Assembly: GCA_964633355.1 (NCBI GenBank)
Contig: CAZWGO010000001.1
Location: 124,001 to 188,000 of the forward strand
Direction of reading: 5' to 3'
DNA length: 64,000 nucleotides
Source of the DNA: Micavibrio_B sp964633355
Lineage (GTDB): Bacteria; Pseudomonadota; Alphaproteobacteria; Micavibrionales; Micavibrionaceae
The notes beneath the pieces are model-generated. The model did not search any database, had not been told where the DNA came from, and saw nothing but the letters and a program-made list of their open reading frames with translations. Positions within the stretch are counted from its first letter, which is position 1. Each line of letters begins with the position of its first letter. The translations under genes and the position numbers were made by a program. Below are positions 40,380 to 48,481 of the stretch, one piece after another.

Positions 40380-40742
40380 TTACGGATTTTCCGCGTCTTT
40401 GATATCGTCCTGTTTCATCAGCTTGCTGTCCATACAGGCCGACAGGTTTTGCGCGCGGTTATAGCGGCAGCGTATGCCTTGCGGATCGGTCACCCAGCAG
40501 CGATAGCGGCGGCGCGTGGCAATCAGACCGTCGCCGATATCCGTGCCGTCGCGGGCGATGTCAAATTCGACGCCCTTGGCATTTTTAATCTTGCAAAGAT
40601 ATTTTGCGACATTGGTTACCTGAATTTGCTTCGTCCATTCCGGCGGAGTGACCTCCGGCTGCGGTTTCGATGTTTTGGTTTGCGCCATAGCGGGCGCGGC
40701 AAGCAAGCAAAGAACGGGAATAAAGGCTAGGGCATTTTTCAT
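40380..40742 (-). CDS. Small secreted protein, 120 aa
   Basis: Sec signal peptide (residues 1-20, PAMAQ) and ~100 periplasmic residues. Three cysteines (in YLCKIK, YRCWV and IRCRY) plus one in LSACM could form two disulfides. Highly basic mid-region (DGLIATRRRYRCW). No known family. It converges on the low-complexity gene across a shared terminator. Confidence 0.7.
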   Translation of the reverse strand: MKNALAFIPVLCLLAAPAMAQTKTSKPQPEVTPPEWTKQIQVTNVAKYLCKIKNAKGVEFDIARDGTDIGDGLIATRRRYRCWVTDPQGIRCRYNRAQNLSACMDSKLMKQDDIKDAENP

Positions 40743-40808
40743 GCTTCTACTAAAGCAATCGGCGGCTGCTTTGGCAATGTAAAACAGGATAAAGGAGGAA
40801 AGGAATTT

Positions 40809-41567
40809 TTAGCGCGGTTGCCCATTGGACGCGGAAAGACCGCCATCGACTGGCATCGCAATCCCGGTGACAAAGCGGGCGTCATTCGAAGCCAGAAACG
40901 CGATGACATCGGCGATATCTTCCGGCTCGCCATAGCGGCCCATCGGGATGCGGTCCTTGAATTTCGCGATTAGTTTTTTATCGTCCAGCATATCTTCGGT
41001 GAGGTCAGAGCGCACCAATGTCGGGCATACTGCGTTGACGCGCACGCCGTCCGCGGCGGCATCGAGCGCGACCGCCTTGGTAAAGAGCGTCACCGCGCCC
41101 TTCGACGTATTATACGGAACGGTCCCCCAGTCCGCGCCGAGGCCGGAGACGGAGGATACGTTGACGATATTGCCTTTTGACTTGATCAAATGCGGCATGG
41201 CGGCGCGGGTCATGTAGAAATACCCGTCGACATTGATTGCCATCTGCTCTTTCCAGTCCTTGGTTTTGACGTCCTGCACCTTGCCCGGTTTATAGATACC
41301 GGCGTTATTGACCAGGACATCGACGCGCTTGAATTCGCGTGTCACCGCGCGGAATAAATCCTTTACCGCGTTCTCGTCGGAAATATCGCAAGGCGCGATC
41401 ATGACATTCTCGCCCTCCAGCGTCGCGGCAACCTTGTCGAGTTTCTTCTTCGTCCGCCCGACAAGAACAACGCTCGCGCCTTCGGCTGAAAAACGTCTGG
41501 CGGTGGCTTCGCCGATTCCTGACCCTGCGCCTGTGATGATCACGATCTTGTTTTCAAATCTGTCCAT
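40809..41567 (-). CDS. Short-chain dehydrogenase/reductase
   Basis: 252-residue classical SDR. NAD(P)-binding TGAGSGIGEATA at residues ~12-23, NNAG at ~86-89, catalytic serine in VSSVSGLG and YNTSKG for the YxxxK pair, and a C-terminal substrate region ending in GGLSAS. The basic residues after the second strand (VGRTKKKLDK) suggest NADP(H) preference. Substrate not predictable. It is followed upstream on the same strand by the glutaredoxin-MauE gene, 22 bases away, so the two may form a redox-related operon. Confidence 0.93.
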   Translation of the reverse strand: MDRFENKIVIITGAGSGIGEATARRFSAEGASVVLVGRTKKKLDKVAATLEGENVMIAPCDISDENAVKDLFRAVTREFKRVDVLVNNAGIYKPGKVQDVKTKDWKEQMAINVDGYFYMTRAAMPHLIKSKGNIVNVSSVSGLGADWGTVPYNTSKGAVTLFTKAVALDAAADGVRVNAVCPTLVRSDLTEDMLDDKKLIAKFKDRIPMGRYGEPEDIADVIAFLASNDARFVTGIAMPVDGGLSASNGQPR

Positions 41568-41589
41568 TAAAAAATCCTTTTGCTAAATT

Positions 41590-42315
41590 CTAAATCATCA
41601 TCCATAGGGCCATGAAAACCATCATAAGATTTTCGGTCAGGGAAACGAAACCGAGCGGCACGTTGGCGTTGCCTCCGGCGCAGGCGCATTTAAGTTCGCG
41701 CTTTTCGATATAGACGGCTTTGAAAACCGATACCGCGCCGATCATACCGATAAACAGCGCGATCGGAATTGAGACAAAGGGCATAAGGCCGGAGATCATC
41801 AGCAAGCCCGCCAGTCCTTCGGCGTAAGGATAGATCTTGGCATAGGGTATATATCGCCGCGCCAGCAAATCATAATTTAGAAACATGGTAGAAAAGGATT
41901 CGATGTCCTGCAATTTCTGAAGCGCGAGCAGGCACATCGAAAAGGCGATAAACCATTTGACCGTCAGGGCCTGAAAAGGAATGCCGGTCATGGCCTGAAC
42001 CGACGCCACCGCCATCAAGGCCGCCATGGCAAAAATGACGATAACAGGTTTATAGGTGACGGCTTTGGGATCGGGCAAGGGCTTGCCGAAATAGGCGCGC
42101 AGATCGGTATAGCCGCCGATGCGCTCGCCGCCGATAAAAGTCTGCGGCGTTGTTTCGACATTGTGCTGTTCCTTGAATGCGTCGGTTTCCTCGCGCGTTT
42201 TCAAGAAATGATCTTCAACCTCGTATCCTTCGCGCTTCAAGAGGTCGAGCGATTTCAGCCCGTACGGGCAGATATGCTTCGGCATCACCATGCGGTAGAG
42301 AACGGCTTTTTTCAT
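41590..42315 (-). CDS. Glutaredoxin-MauE fusion membrane protein
   Basis: 241 residues. Residues 1-75 are a glutaredoxin (CPYG at 16-19, then TTPQTFIGGERIGGYTDL with the cis-proline). Residues 90-241 are a membrane domain of four to five helices ending in KCACAGGNANVPLGFVSLTENLMM, a MauE/DoxX-like signature with a cysteine pair. The fusion suggests transfer of reducing equivalents across the inner membrane, in the manner of DsbD or VKOR-type systems. Partners are not visible beyond the SDR that follows. This start is the first ATG with no competing site. Confidence 0.88.
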   Translation of the reverse strand: MKKAVLYRMVMPKHICPYGLKSLDLLKREGYEVEDHFLKTREETDAFKEQHNVETTPQTFIGGERIGGYTDLRAYFGKPLPDPKAVTYKPVIVIFAMAALMAVASVQAMTGIPFQALTVKWFIAFSMCLLALQKLQDIESFSTMFLNYDLLARRYIPYAKIYPYAEGLAGLLMISGLMPFVSIPIALFIGMIGAVSVFKAVYIEKRELKCACAGGNANVPLGFVSLTENLMMVFMALWMMI

Positions 42316-42398
42316 AGGGATAAAACTAGTCCTCTGCCGTCAGGATTCAATGGCAAAGCCGCGCCCGCGCAGGAAGCGGTATTCAGGCGGGAATCTCC

Positions 42399-42427
42399 TT
42401 GCGACCTTTGCCGCTTTCCTTTAATCT
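42399..42427 (+). promoter_or_regulatory. Candidate promoter for the 42.4 kb leader
   Basis: TTGCGA (42399-42404), a 17-base spacer and TAATCT (42422-42427) resemble a sigma-70 promoter; transcription would begin near 42434, just before the inverted repeat GAATTGAG-AG-CTCAATTC. Confidence 0.4.
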
Positions 42428-42435
42428 CACAGGCA

Positions 42436-42605
42436 GAATTGAGAGCTCAATTCGGGGCTTGATAACCCTTGATTTACCGGCGTTGTGCGCCGTAACGCAC
42501 TCCTTGACCCTTAGGGTCGGGGAGGCCTGAATGTATGTCCAGCCCGATCCCCTTCGGGTAAAGATTCAGGCGGCCTCTCGTAAGTCAGGTTTATCAACTC
42601 CCCGA
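42436..42605 (+). ncRNA. Candidate structured leader RNA
   Basis: The ~170 bases before a short membrane-peptide gene can fold into a closed multi-branch structure. GGGG-TTGATAA-CC (42454-42467) pairs with GG-TTATCAA-CCCC (42588-42603) as a closing stem. Inside are GACCC-TTA-GGGTC and the nested CCTGAAT...ATTCAGG with CCGA/TCGG within. CGGCG-TTGTG-CGCCG and GTGCG-CCGTAA-CGCAC overlap and exclude each other, as in a switch. The first 18 bases are the inverted repeat GAATTGAG-AG-CTCAATTC. AAAAGGAG then leads into the ATG. I did not match it to tmRNA, SRP RNA, RNase P or a riboswitch class. It could be a cis-regulatory leader or a small RNA. The gene-free stretch 42316-42631 holds this and a part of a short repeat near 42385. 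Confidence 0.5.
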
Positions 42606-42631
42606 TCACCAAGAGAAAAGGAGTTAAAACC

Positions 42632-42745
42632 ATGACCCATTGCCGCGACAATAATAATTCTGCCGTCATCATCGCTTTCATGTTCTGCGCCTCGCTGATC
42701 TTTATCGGCGGCGTGCTGACGGGGTTTATGATTTGGGGGATGTGA
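42632..42745 (+). CDS. 37-residue single-pass membrane peptide
   Basis: ATG 42632 to TGA 42745, preceded by the near-perfect ribosome site AAAAGGAG eight bases away. A short polar start (MTHCRDNNNS) is followed by a hydrophobic helix (AVIIAFMFCASLIFIGGVLTGF), so it should insert in the inner membrane with a tiny exposed end. The good ribosome site and the structured leader make translation likely. Function unknown; its small size would hide it from most gene callers. Confidence 0.62.
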   Translation: MTHCRDNNNSAVIIAFMFCASLIFIGGVLTGFMIWGM

Positions 42746-42758
42746 GTGTTTAAGTTTT

Positions 42759-42850
42759 AACCACGGAGCGCACGGAGATCACTAGTGCGCTTTCATGTCA
42801 TTCCCGCGCAGGCGGGAATCTCCCTTTTAACCACAATGACACAACCAAGA
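42759..42850. repeat. Dispersed repeats
   Basis: AACCACGGAGCGCACGGAG (42759-42777) belongs to the ACCACGGAG/CACAGAG type, CATTCCCGCGCAGGCGGGAAT (42799-42819) is the short-palindrome type, and AACCACAATGACACAACC (42831-42848) resembles the first. The 227 bases up to the next gene contain nothing else. Confidence 0.75.
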
Positions 42851-42972
42851 TTTTGCTCCCATTACAAAAATATTAAAAAACCGTAGTTTTATTTTATTGC
42901 GGATTGTCGAATTCGTAGAAAGGGCGGATTTTTGATATTTTCTTAACTATAGTTTTAATTCGGTGTTGAACG

Positions 42973-43347
42973 CTAATTTATCTTTAGGCTTCTAATTCTT
43001 GCCTGAAGCAGGGCTTTTTCACATGCGAGACGGTTTATTGGTACTTCTCTGCCATGTGTGTTGCGCATCAATACTCTGTGACATTCAGTTTCTTTATATT
43101 TTTCAAAGGCCGCAATGCTTTCTTTTAGGGCGGCTTCATTATTATAGTCTGGCTGCTCTTTATCAATTTCTTGAGCCGCTTTTATATTTTTTTCATTTTC
43201 TTTTAGAAGTAATTTCTCCAGATCGCTGACTTCAATTTGCGAGCAGTAAATTAATTCGTCTCTGTGAATAGTTGTGTTGCAATTCACACCTTGTGCAAAA
43301 GAAGGAGCCGAAAAGAATATAAGCAGAATTATTATGGTTCTAGTCAT
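42973..43347 (-). CDS. Secreted LprI-like protein, 124 aa
   Basis: Signal peptide (residues 1-19, SAPSFAQ) then ~100 residues with the LprI (DUF1311) pattern: C-x-x-x-x-x-x-x-x-LIYCSQ, a helix, and AFEKYKETECHRVL with paired cysteines, then CEKALLQARI. LprI proteins are known as lysozyme inhibitors in some bacteria, though many members are uncharacterised. The start overlaps the stop of the upstream gene by four bases (ATGA), so the two are coupled. Confidence 0.72.
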   Translation of the reverse strand: MTRTIIILLIFFSAPSFAQGVNCNTTIHRDELIYCSQIEVSDLEKLLLKENEKNIKAAQEIDKEQPDYNNEAALKESIAAFEKYKETECHRVLMRNTHGREVPINRLACEKALLQARIRSLKIN

Positions 43348-44063
43348 TTTTTATCTTTCTTATTAAGTTCGGCAATGCGGCCCTTCGTTATTTCAATCTC
43401 GCATGAAATTTCTGCAAGCCTGCCTGCCAATCCACCACTAAGTGTATAGGCATTCCGTCGCAAGCATTCAGCATCTCTATATGCTTTGAATCTTTCGCTG
43501 CTTAACTTTAAGACTTTTTTATTTTCGTAGAGCGGGGCGATTAAATCGTTTTCTTTCGCTTGCGCAAAGGCCCCCTTTTCTATTGCGAGAAGTGCATCGT
43601 TCAGTTTTTGATATTTGCTTGTCAAGCAAGTAAGGACTTGTGAGCGGTCAGATAATTGATGGCAATTTTGATCTTCGGCTTTTGCTTCCGATTTCAAGTT
43701 GGCCACTAGGGCTTTAAAAAAATCTATCTCGCAGGTAAACTTTTGATTATCTATACCCATTATCAAGCGTAATGCACATTCCGATTCTGCATATTTATCG
43801 AAGTTTTCATCGCTTTTGGTTTGAAGTGCTTCGAGATTATACATATAGGAAAAATTGGCGTCTGCCTCTTTTACCCTTGTCAGTTTTTTCTCGCGAAGTT
43901 GCTTGAGTTCTAACTTAAGAGTTTGAAGACTTTGACAGTTTTGTAGCTCTGAAAATTTCAGATTCTCGTCACATTGATCTGGTTGCGATTTATCTCGTTC
44001 GAAAGAAGAAAATATTAAGATACAATTTAAGATCAGACTTAGGATCAATATTCCAATTTTCAT
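43344..44063 (-). CDS. Membrane-anchored protein with two LprI-like domains
   Basis: About 239 residues from ATG 44063, which has CGGGAGCGCTTA before it; a longer frame to 44129 is open but unsupported. An N-terminal hydrophobic segment (residues ~3-20) anchors or exports it. Two LprI-like units follow, one with CDENLKFSELQNCQS, FDKYAESECALRL and FTCEIDF, the second with CHQLSDRSQVLTCLTSKY, RFKAYRDAECLRR and EISCEIEITKGRI. With the next gene this makes three copies in tandem. Protection from lytic enzymes is a reasonable but unproven idea. A+T-rich relative to the core genes. Confidence 0.72.
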   Translation of the reverse strand: MKIGILILSLILNCILIFSSFERDKSQPDQCDENLKFSELQNCQSLQTLKLELKQLREKKLTRVKEADANFSYMYNLEALQTKSDENFDKYAESECALRLIMGIDNQKFTCEIDFFKALVANLKSEAKAEDQNCHQLSDRSQVLTCLTSKYQKLNDALLAIEKGAFAQAKENDLIAPLYENKKVLKLSSERFKAYRDAECLRRNAYTLSGGLAGRLAEISCEIEITKGRIAELNKKDKK

Positions 44064-44202
44064 TAAGCGCTCCCGTATCGAAGAATGTAACAAACATTGA
44101 AATTTTATACAAACCGCGTCATGCTTCAAATGTTAGGCTTCATCATGAAAAGCCACGCCGTTTTTCGGTCATCCCCAAGGCGCACGGAGGGCGATTAGTC
44201 CT

Positions 44203-44577
44203 TACTCTCCCTCTCTCTTGCGAAGCGAGGGAGAGGGTCGGAAGCGTTAGCTTCCGGGGAGAGGGAGACTTTCCGCCGCTTAAAACCTTGCAACGAAGTA
44301 TTATAAAAGCCGAAATACTCCCTCTCCCTTAATCCCTCTCCCTCACTGCGTAAGGGAGAGGGAAAACAAAAAAACACCTCAAAATCGACGTACGAACTAG
44401 ACAAATTTCATACGAACTAGACAAAAAGTTAATTTTGAAAGCCTTAAGTCTTTAGAGGAGATCCCTGCTTTCGCAGGGATGACAGTTTAGGTGCAGTGAT
44501 CAAACAGAAAGAACGCTGTGTTCTCTGTGTCGCTGTGGTTTGAAAAACAGATCCCCGCTTTCGCGGGGAAGCAGTGT
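44203..44577. repeat. Cluster of several dispersed repeat families
   Basis: 44203-44365 is an inverted pair of CTCTCCCTCTCCCTT and AAGGGAGAGGG-type arms with further internal palindromes (GGAAGCGTTAGCTTCC). 44391-44425 has TACGAACTAGACAAA twice with a 20-base period. 44458-44484 and 44550-44577 are short palindromes, and 44513-44541 (GTTCTCTGTGTCGCTGTGGTTT) is a member of the ACCACAG repeat type. The 533-base gap 44064-44596 has no gene. Confidence 0.8.
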
Positions 44578-44596
44578 TCGCTAAAAATAGAAAATT

Positions 44597-44998
44597 TTAT
44601 ATATTCAGCGTCAGTTTCCGGCACTGGGCGTTTAGATAGTCCTCGGCGTTTCGATGGCCTTTTGAAAAACTATCCGCTTGATCCCTGATAATGCTGTTCA
44701 TCTCGACAACGGGAAGATTGGCAGGTTTGCGGTCGATGGAGGCCACAACGGCGCGGCTGCGGATTGTTTCCATTTTCTGGACATCTATAGGCGACGATGG
44801 CGTAAGAAAATATTTATTGACTAGGGATGACGCGGCACCGGCGCAATCGACGGTGGTAAAGAAACTGATGCCGTCAATTTTCTTTGGCAAATTGGTCGTG
44901 TCGATAATAAAGGCGTTGTCTGTTTGCGGGGCAAGCTCTGACGAGCAAGCGAAAACCAGCATCAACGGCGATAGCATAGATAATTTTTTAAACGACAT
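44597..44998 (-). CDS. Lipoprotein, 133 aa, coupled to lepA
   Basis: Signal peptide with lipobox VFAC (Cys18) and ~115 residues with no recognised domain; two further cysteines (TVDCAGAA and NAQCRKL) may pair. Its ATG shares one base with the lepA stop codon (TAATG), so translation is coupled. A role in lepA function is not implied by this alone, because core and accessory genes are often joined in this way. Confidence 0.72.
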   Translation of the reverse strand: MSFKKLSMLSPLMLVFACSSELAPQTDNAFIIDTTNLPKKIDGISFFTTVDCAGAASSLVNKYFLTPSSPIDVQKMETIRSRAVVASIDRKPANLPVVEMNSIIRDQADSFSKGHRNAEDYLNAQCRKLTLNI

Positions 44999-46815
44999 TA
45001 TTCATCACCCATCTTCAGCGCGGCGATAAACGCGCTCTGCGGGATTTCGACATTCCCGTATTGGCGCATTTTCTTCTTACCTTCTTTTTGCTTATCGAGA
45101 AGTTTGCGTTTCCGTGACACGTCGCCGCCGTAACATTTCGCGGTGACGTCTTTACGCATGGCGGAGACATCTTCGCGCGCGACGACCTTGCCGCCGAGCG
45201 CGGCCTGAATGGCGATTTTGAAGAGTTGTTTCGGGATCAGTTCTTTCAGGCGTTCGCAAAGCTGGCGGCCTCTTCGTTCGGCCTGCGTTCTGTGCACGAT
45301 CATGGCGAGGGCATCGACCGGTTCTTGGTTGACGAGGATTTCCATCTTCACCAGATCGCCTTCGCGGAATTCTTCCAAGTGATAGTCAAAGCTGGCATAG
45401 CCTCTAGAGATTGATTTCAAACGGTCGTAAAAGTCGAAGACGATTTCATTAAGCGGCAGCAAGTATTCCAGCATTGCGCGCGTGCCGACATAGGTCATGG
45501 TGATTTGTTCGCCGCGTTTTTGCTGGCAAAGCTCCAAGAGCCCGCCGAGATATTCATCTGGCGTGAGGATCGTCGCCTTGATCCATGGCTCTTCGATTTT
45601 ATCGATGACCGAGCCGTCCGGCATATCGACCGGATTGTAAATTTCGGTCATCGTGTTGTTGGTTTTATAAACTTTGTACACAACGCTCGGCGCGGTCGGA
45701 ATCAAATCGAGATTGAACTCGCGCTCCATGCGTTCCTGAATGATCTCCATATGGAGAAGGCCGAGGAAGCCGCAGCGGAAACCCATGCCGAGGGCTTGGG
45801 AGCTTTCGGCTTCGTAATGCAGCGAGGCATCGTTCAAGGCGAGGCGGCCCAATGAGTCTCTCAACTTCTCAAACTCCGAACTATCCGCCGGGAAGAGGGA
45901 GCAAAACACCATCGGGATCGAGGGCTTGAAACCGGGGAAGGGCTCGGTGGTCTGGTATTTTTCATCCGTGATCGTATCGCCGACTTTGGTGTCGGAAATA
46001 TCCTTGATACCGGCGGTGATAAAGCCCATCTCTCCGGCTTTGAGTTCCGGCAGCAGGACATGTTTGGGTGTGAAGATACCGACGCGGTCGATCTCGCGTG
46101 TGGCGGCAGTGTTCATAAAGCGGATCTTCTGGCCCTTCTTGAGCACGCCATCGATGATGCGCACAAGGATGACAACGCCGAGATAGGCGTCATACCATGA
46201 GTCGACAAGTAGCGCCTTGGTCGGTTTGTCCAGCGAGCCTTTCGGCGGCGGCAGGCGGGTGACGATGGCTTCTAATAGAAGGTCGATATTGATGCCGCTC
46301 TTGCCGGAAACAGGAATGGCTTCGGAGGCGTCGATGCCGATCACATCTTCGATCTGGGTTTTGACGCGCTCGACATCCGCGCTCGGCAGATCGATTTTAT
46401 TGATGACGGGGAGAATTTCGAGATCGTTGTCGATGGCCTGATAGACGTTCGCCAGAGTTTGCGCTTCGACGCCTTGAGTCGAATCGACGATCAGCAGCGC
46501 GCTTTCGCAGGACGCAAGCGAGCGGGAGACTTCATAGGCGAAATCGACATGGCCCGGCGTGTCCATGAGGTTGAGCTGATAGGTCAGGCCGTCTTTGGCC
46601 GTATAATGCAGGCGTACAGTCTGCGCCTTGATGGTGATGCCGCGCTCGCGCTCGATGTCCATATTGTCGAGGAGCTGTTCCTTCATCTCGCGTTTTTCCA
46701 GCCCGCCGCAAAATTCGATTAACCGGTCGGCCAGGGTGGATTTTCCATGGTCGATATGGGCGATAATGGCGAAGTTGCGGACGCGCTCTTGCGGGATATG
46801 GTCTGTAATGCTCAT
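44998..46815 (-). CDS. lepA: Elongation factor 4 (LepA)
   Basis: Ribosome-associated GTPase that back-translocates stalled complexes or helps initiation in stress. 605 residues, the family length. G1 is AHIDHGKSTLADRL near residue 18-31, followed by the switch DTPGHVDF and NKIDLPSAD. The C-terminal LepA-specific domain contains KRGEQITMTYVGTRAMLEY and ends in RQYGNVEIPQSAFIAALKM, close to the usual C-terminus. The lipoprotein gene follows in the same transcript. Confidence 0.98.
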   Translation of the reverse strand: MSITDHIPQERVRNFAIIAHIDHGKSTLADRLIEFCGGLEKREMKEQLLDNMDIERERGITIKAQTVRLHYTAKDGLTYQLNLMDTPGHVDFAYEVSRSLASCESALLIVDSTQGVEAQTLANVYQAIDNDLEILPVINKIDLPSADVERVKTQIEDVIGIDASEAIPVSGKSGINIDLLLEAIVTRLPPPKGSLDKPTKALLVDSWYDAYLGVVILVRIIDGVLKKGQKIRFMNTAATREIDRVGIFTPKHVLLPELKAGEMGFITAGIKDISDTKVGDTITDEKYQTTEPFPGFKPSIPMVFCSLFPADSSEFEKLRDSLGRLALNDASLHYEAESSQALGMGFRCGFLGLLHMEIIQERMEREFNLDLIPTAPSVVYKVYKTNNTMTEIYNPVDMPDGSVIDKIEEPWIKATILTPDEYLGGLLELCQQKRGEQITMTYVGTRAMLEYLLPLNEIVFDFYDRLKSISRGYASFDYHLEEFREGDLVKMEILVNQEPVDALAMIVHRTQAERRGRQLCERLKELIPKQLFKIAIQAALGGKVVAREDVSAMRKDVTAKCYGGDVSRKRKLLDKQKEGKKKMRQYGNVEIPQSAFIAALKMGDE

Positions 46816-46886
46816 GCCTGAAGTTAGTAGGGGGTTGCACGGACAAATTCAAGTCTGATATGTGTTTAGGAAGAACGGAGAAGAAA

Positions 46887-47279
46887 ATGGCGAAAAATAC
46901 AGGAAAAATTATCGGGTTTACGCTGGTCGGCGTCACGACGCTTTTGACACTGGGGGGAGTGTATGGACTGGTCAATTCTGCCATATCGGCGGACGCCGGA
47001 CCGGATACGGCGACGACGGTCGAGGGGAATTCCGCAAGTGGCGTAGGTGTGGGCGAGGCGGTGCCGCCGCAGGATCTGGGCACAAGCGAATGTGAATTCG
47101 GCGACTGGGTCGGTCAGGGCGCAACCGAAGCGGAAGCCGCGGCCAAAGCAACAGGGCGCCCGTACCGCATCCTGCCCCCGGGCAGCGCCATGACGATGGA
47201 TTACCGCGCCGACCGCATCAATATCGAAACCGATAAACGCGGCGAAGATGCAACAGTCGTGAAGGTAAGTTGCGGATAA
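46887..47279 (+). CDS. Membrane-anchored I78-family peptidase inhibitor
   Basis: About 130 residues from ATG 46887 (ACGGAGAAGAAA before it); the frame is open to 46860, but that part has no ribosome site. One membrane segment (~8-30), an acidic linker, and the I78 domain: CEFGDWVGQGATEAEAAAKA, then RPYRILPPGSAMTMDYRADRINIETD and a final VKVSCG with the second cysteine. I78 proteins such as AFUEI inhibit serine peptidases through this loop. The periplasmic position suggests defence against an external or neighbouring peptidase. Confidence 0.88.
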   Translation: MAKNTGKIIGFTLVGVTTLLTLGGVYGLVNSAISADAGPDTATTVEGNSASGVGVGEAVPPQDLGTSECEFGDWVGQGATEAEAAAKATGRPYRILPPGSAMTMDYRADRINIETDKRGEDATVVKVSCG

Positions 47280-47299
47280 TCGGAATTTATCAAGACAAT

Positions 47300-47342
47300 A
47301 AAAAAACCCGCCAACTCTTTAACTGAGGGGGCGGGTTTTTTG
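47300..47342. terminator. Bidirectional terminator
   Basis: AAAAAACCCGCC and GGCGGGTTTTTT arms with an 18-base loop, between the I78 gene and the leftward gene ending at 47357. Confidence 0.9.
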
Positions 47343-47356
47343 TGAATTAGGGTTGG

Positions 47357-48394
47357 TTATACGCCACCCATTGTTTTGCTTGGAGAGGCTGGGCCTGATA
47401 AACCAAGAGAAGTAAGAAGTTTTTGTTCAGCTTGAGGGTTTTTAACTTCGCTACGAATGGCTGCGGCCATAATTGCGCGTTCGGTCATGTTATCAATAAG
47501 ATTTGTGTTGCCCGTATTATCACCTTTTGCAAATTTTTTGAACTTATCTTGAAGTTCAATAGCCTCTGAACCTAGTAAAATAGGGCTAGGACCTTTCATA
47601 AGCTTATCCATGGCGGAATTCAAGTTTTCGATTGATATACCTGAGCTTACTGTCCGGTTAGAAGTTCCATATTTAGGATCCACTACAGTAGGTTGAGGGA
47701 CTTTAGAAGCATCTCCAACACCTTTTACGCCACCTTGAACAACAGCGTCCTGCTGTTCAGAAACTTCTTTTGCAGCGCTCTTTCGTCCTGCAGTAAGAAT
47801 GCCCTGTGTAACGGTAGGGTCTATATAAACTCCGTTTTTATAATCTTCTGCTGCCTTTAAACCTTCTGGGCTTGGTTTGACAAGTTGAGGTCTTAGATCT
47901 TTAGCAAGATCAAGGCATCCTTGGGCAAAGTCATCTAAGCCAAGTTTTTTACAAACAATACCTAACGTTTCCAACATACCGGAAAAACCAGCTTTCATCT
48001 GTTCAATAGATTGTTCAGCATTCATCAATCCTTGGGTAGATTGATTGAAAAGAGCAATAGCCTTTAAGTAAGCATCTTTAACAACGTCTTGTGTATTTCT
48101 GGCAGCATTAGCAGAATTTTCGAGAGAATTATCTCCCGCCCTTTTTTGTACGCCAGCTTGTGCTTCTGCCTCGGATCCACCGATAACTCCAGCATTTTTA
48201 TCAGCTGCAGCCCGGCGAGCCATAATGTCGCGATTTTTTAAGAGAATATCTCTAATTTTTGTTTGATCGCCACCAGCTTTGCCAAGATCAACGGCCATTT
48301 GCTGTTCTTCAGCTGACAATATACTTGGGGAACCGCCACCTGTTTGACCAGAGACTTCCATAAGTCTTTTATCTTCTGTGAAATCAAATCTCAT
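47357..48394 (-). CDS. Hypothetical protein, 345 aa, in A+T-rich three-gene cluster
   Basis: Soluble, no signal peptide. The first ~110 residues are low complexity and charged (GQTGGGSPSILSAEEQQMAVDLGKAGGD). Residues ~120-180 form an amphipathic helical region (YLKAIALFNQSTQGLMNAEQSIEQMKAGFSGML) that may be a coiled-coil or bundle. The C-terminus is unassigned. AAAGAGGGTTGTTAA precedes the ATG. It runs in the same direction as the two large genes upstream and, like them, is clearly A+T-richer than lepA or purH. Confidence 0.65.
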   Translation of the reverse strand: MRFDFTEDKRLMEVSGQTGGGSPSILSAEEQQMAVDLGKAGGDQTKIRDILLKNRDIMARRAAADKNAGVIGGSEAEAQAGVQKRAGDNSLENSANAARNTQDVVKDAYLKAIALFNQSTQGLMNAEQSIEQMKAGFSGMLETLGIVCKKLGLDDFAQGCLDLAKDLRPQLVKPSPEGLKAAEDYKNGVYIDPTVTQGILTAGRKSAAKEVSEQQDAVVQGGVKGVGDASKVPQPTVVDPKYGTSNRTVSSGISIENLNSAMDKLMKGPSPILLGSEAIELQDKFKKFAKGDNTGNTNLIDNMTERAIMAAAIRSEVKNPQAEQKLLTSLGLSGPASPSKTMGGV

Positions 48395-48481
48395 TTAACA
48401 ACCCTCTTTATATTTATTAATTAGCTTATTTTAGCGCCGAATCTTCTCAAAATGCAAGAAAATTTGCATCTTATTGCCATA

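Noticed and set aside
42436..42605. Possibility that the leader is tmRNA, SRP RNA, RNase P RNA or a TPP, FMN or guanidine riboswitch
   Set aside because: None of their conserved loop sequences could be found; only the folding pattern is supported.
44195..44404. Minus-strand frame of 69 codons
   Set aside because: It consists of the repeat cluster (FPSPLRSEGEG, LPRFARERE) and has no independent coding signal.
44391..44425. CRISPR-like repeats
   Set aside because: Only two copies with a five-base spacer; no array, leader or cas gene in the window.
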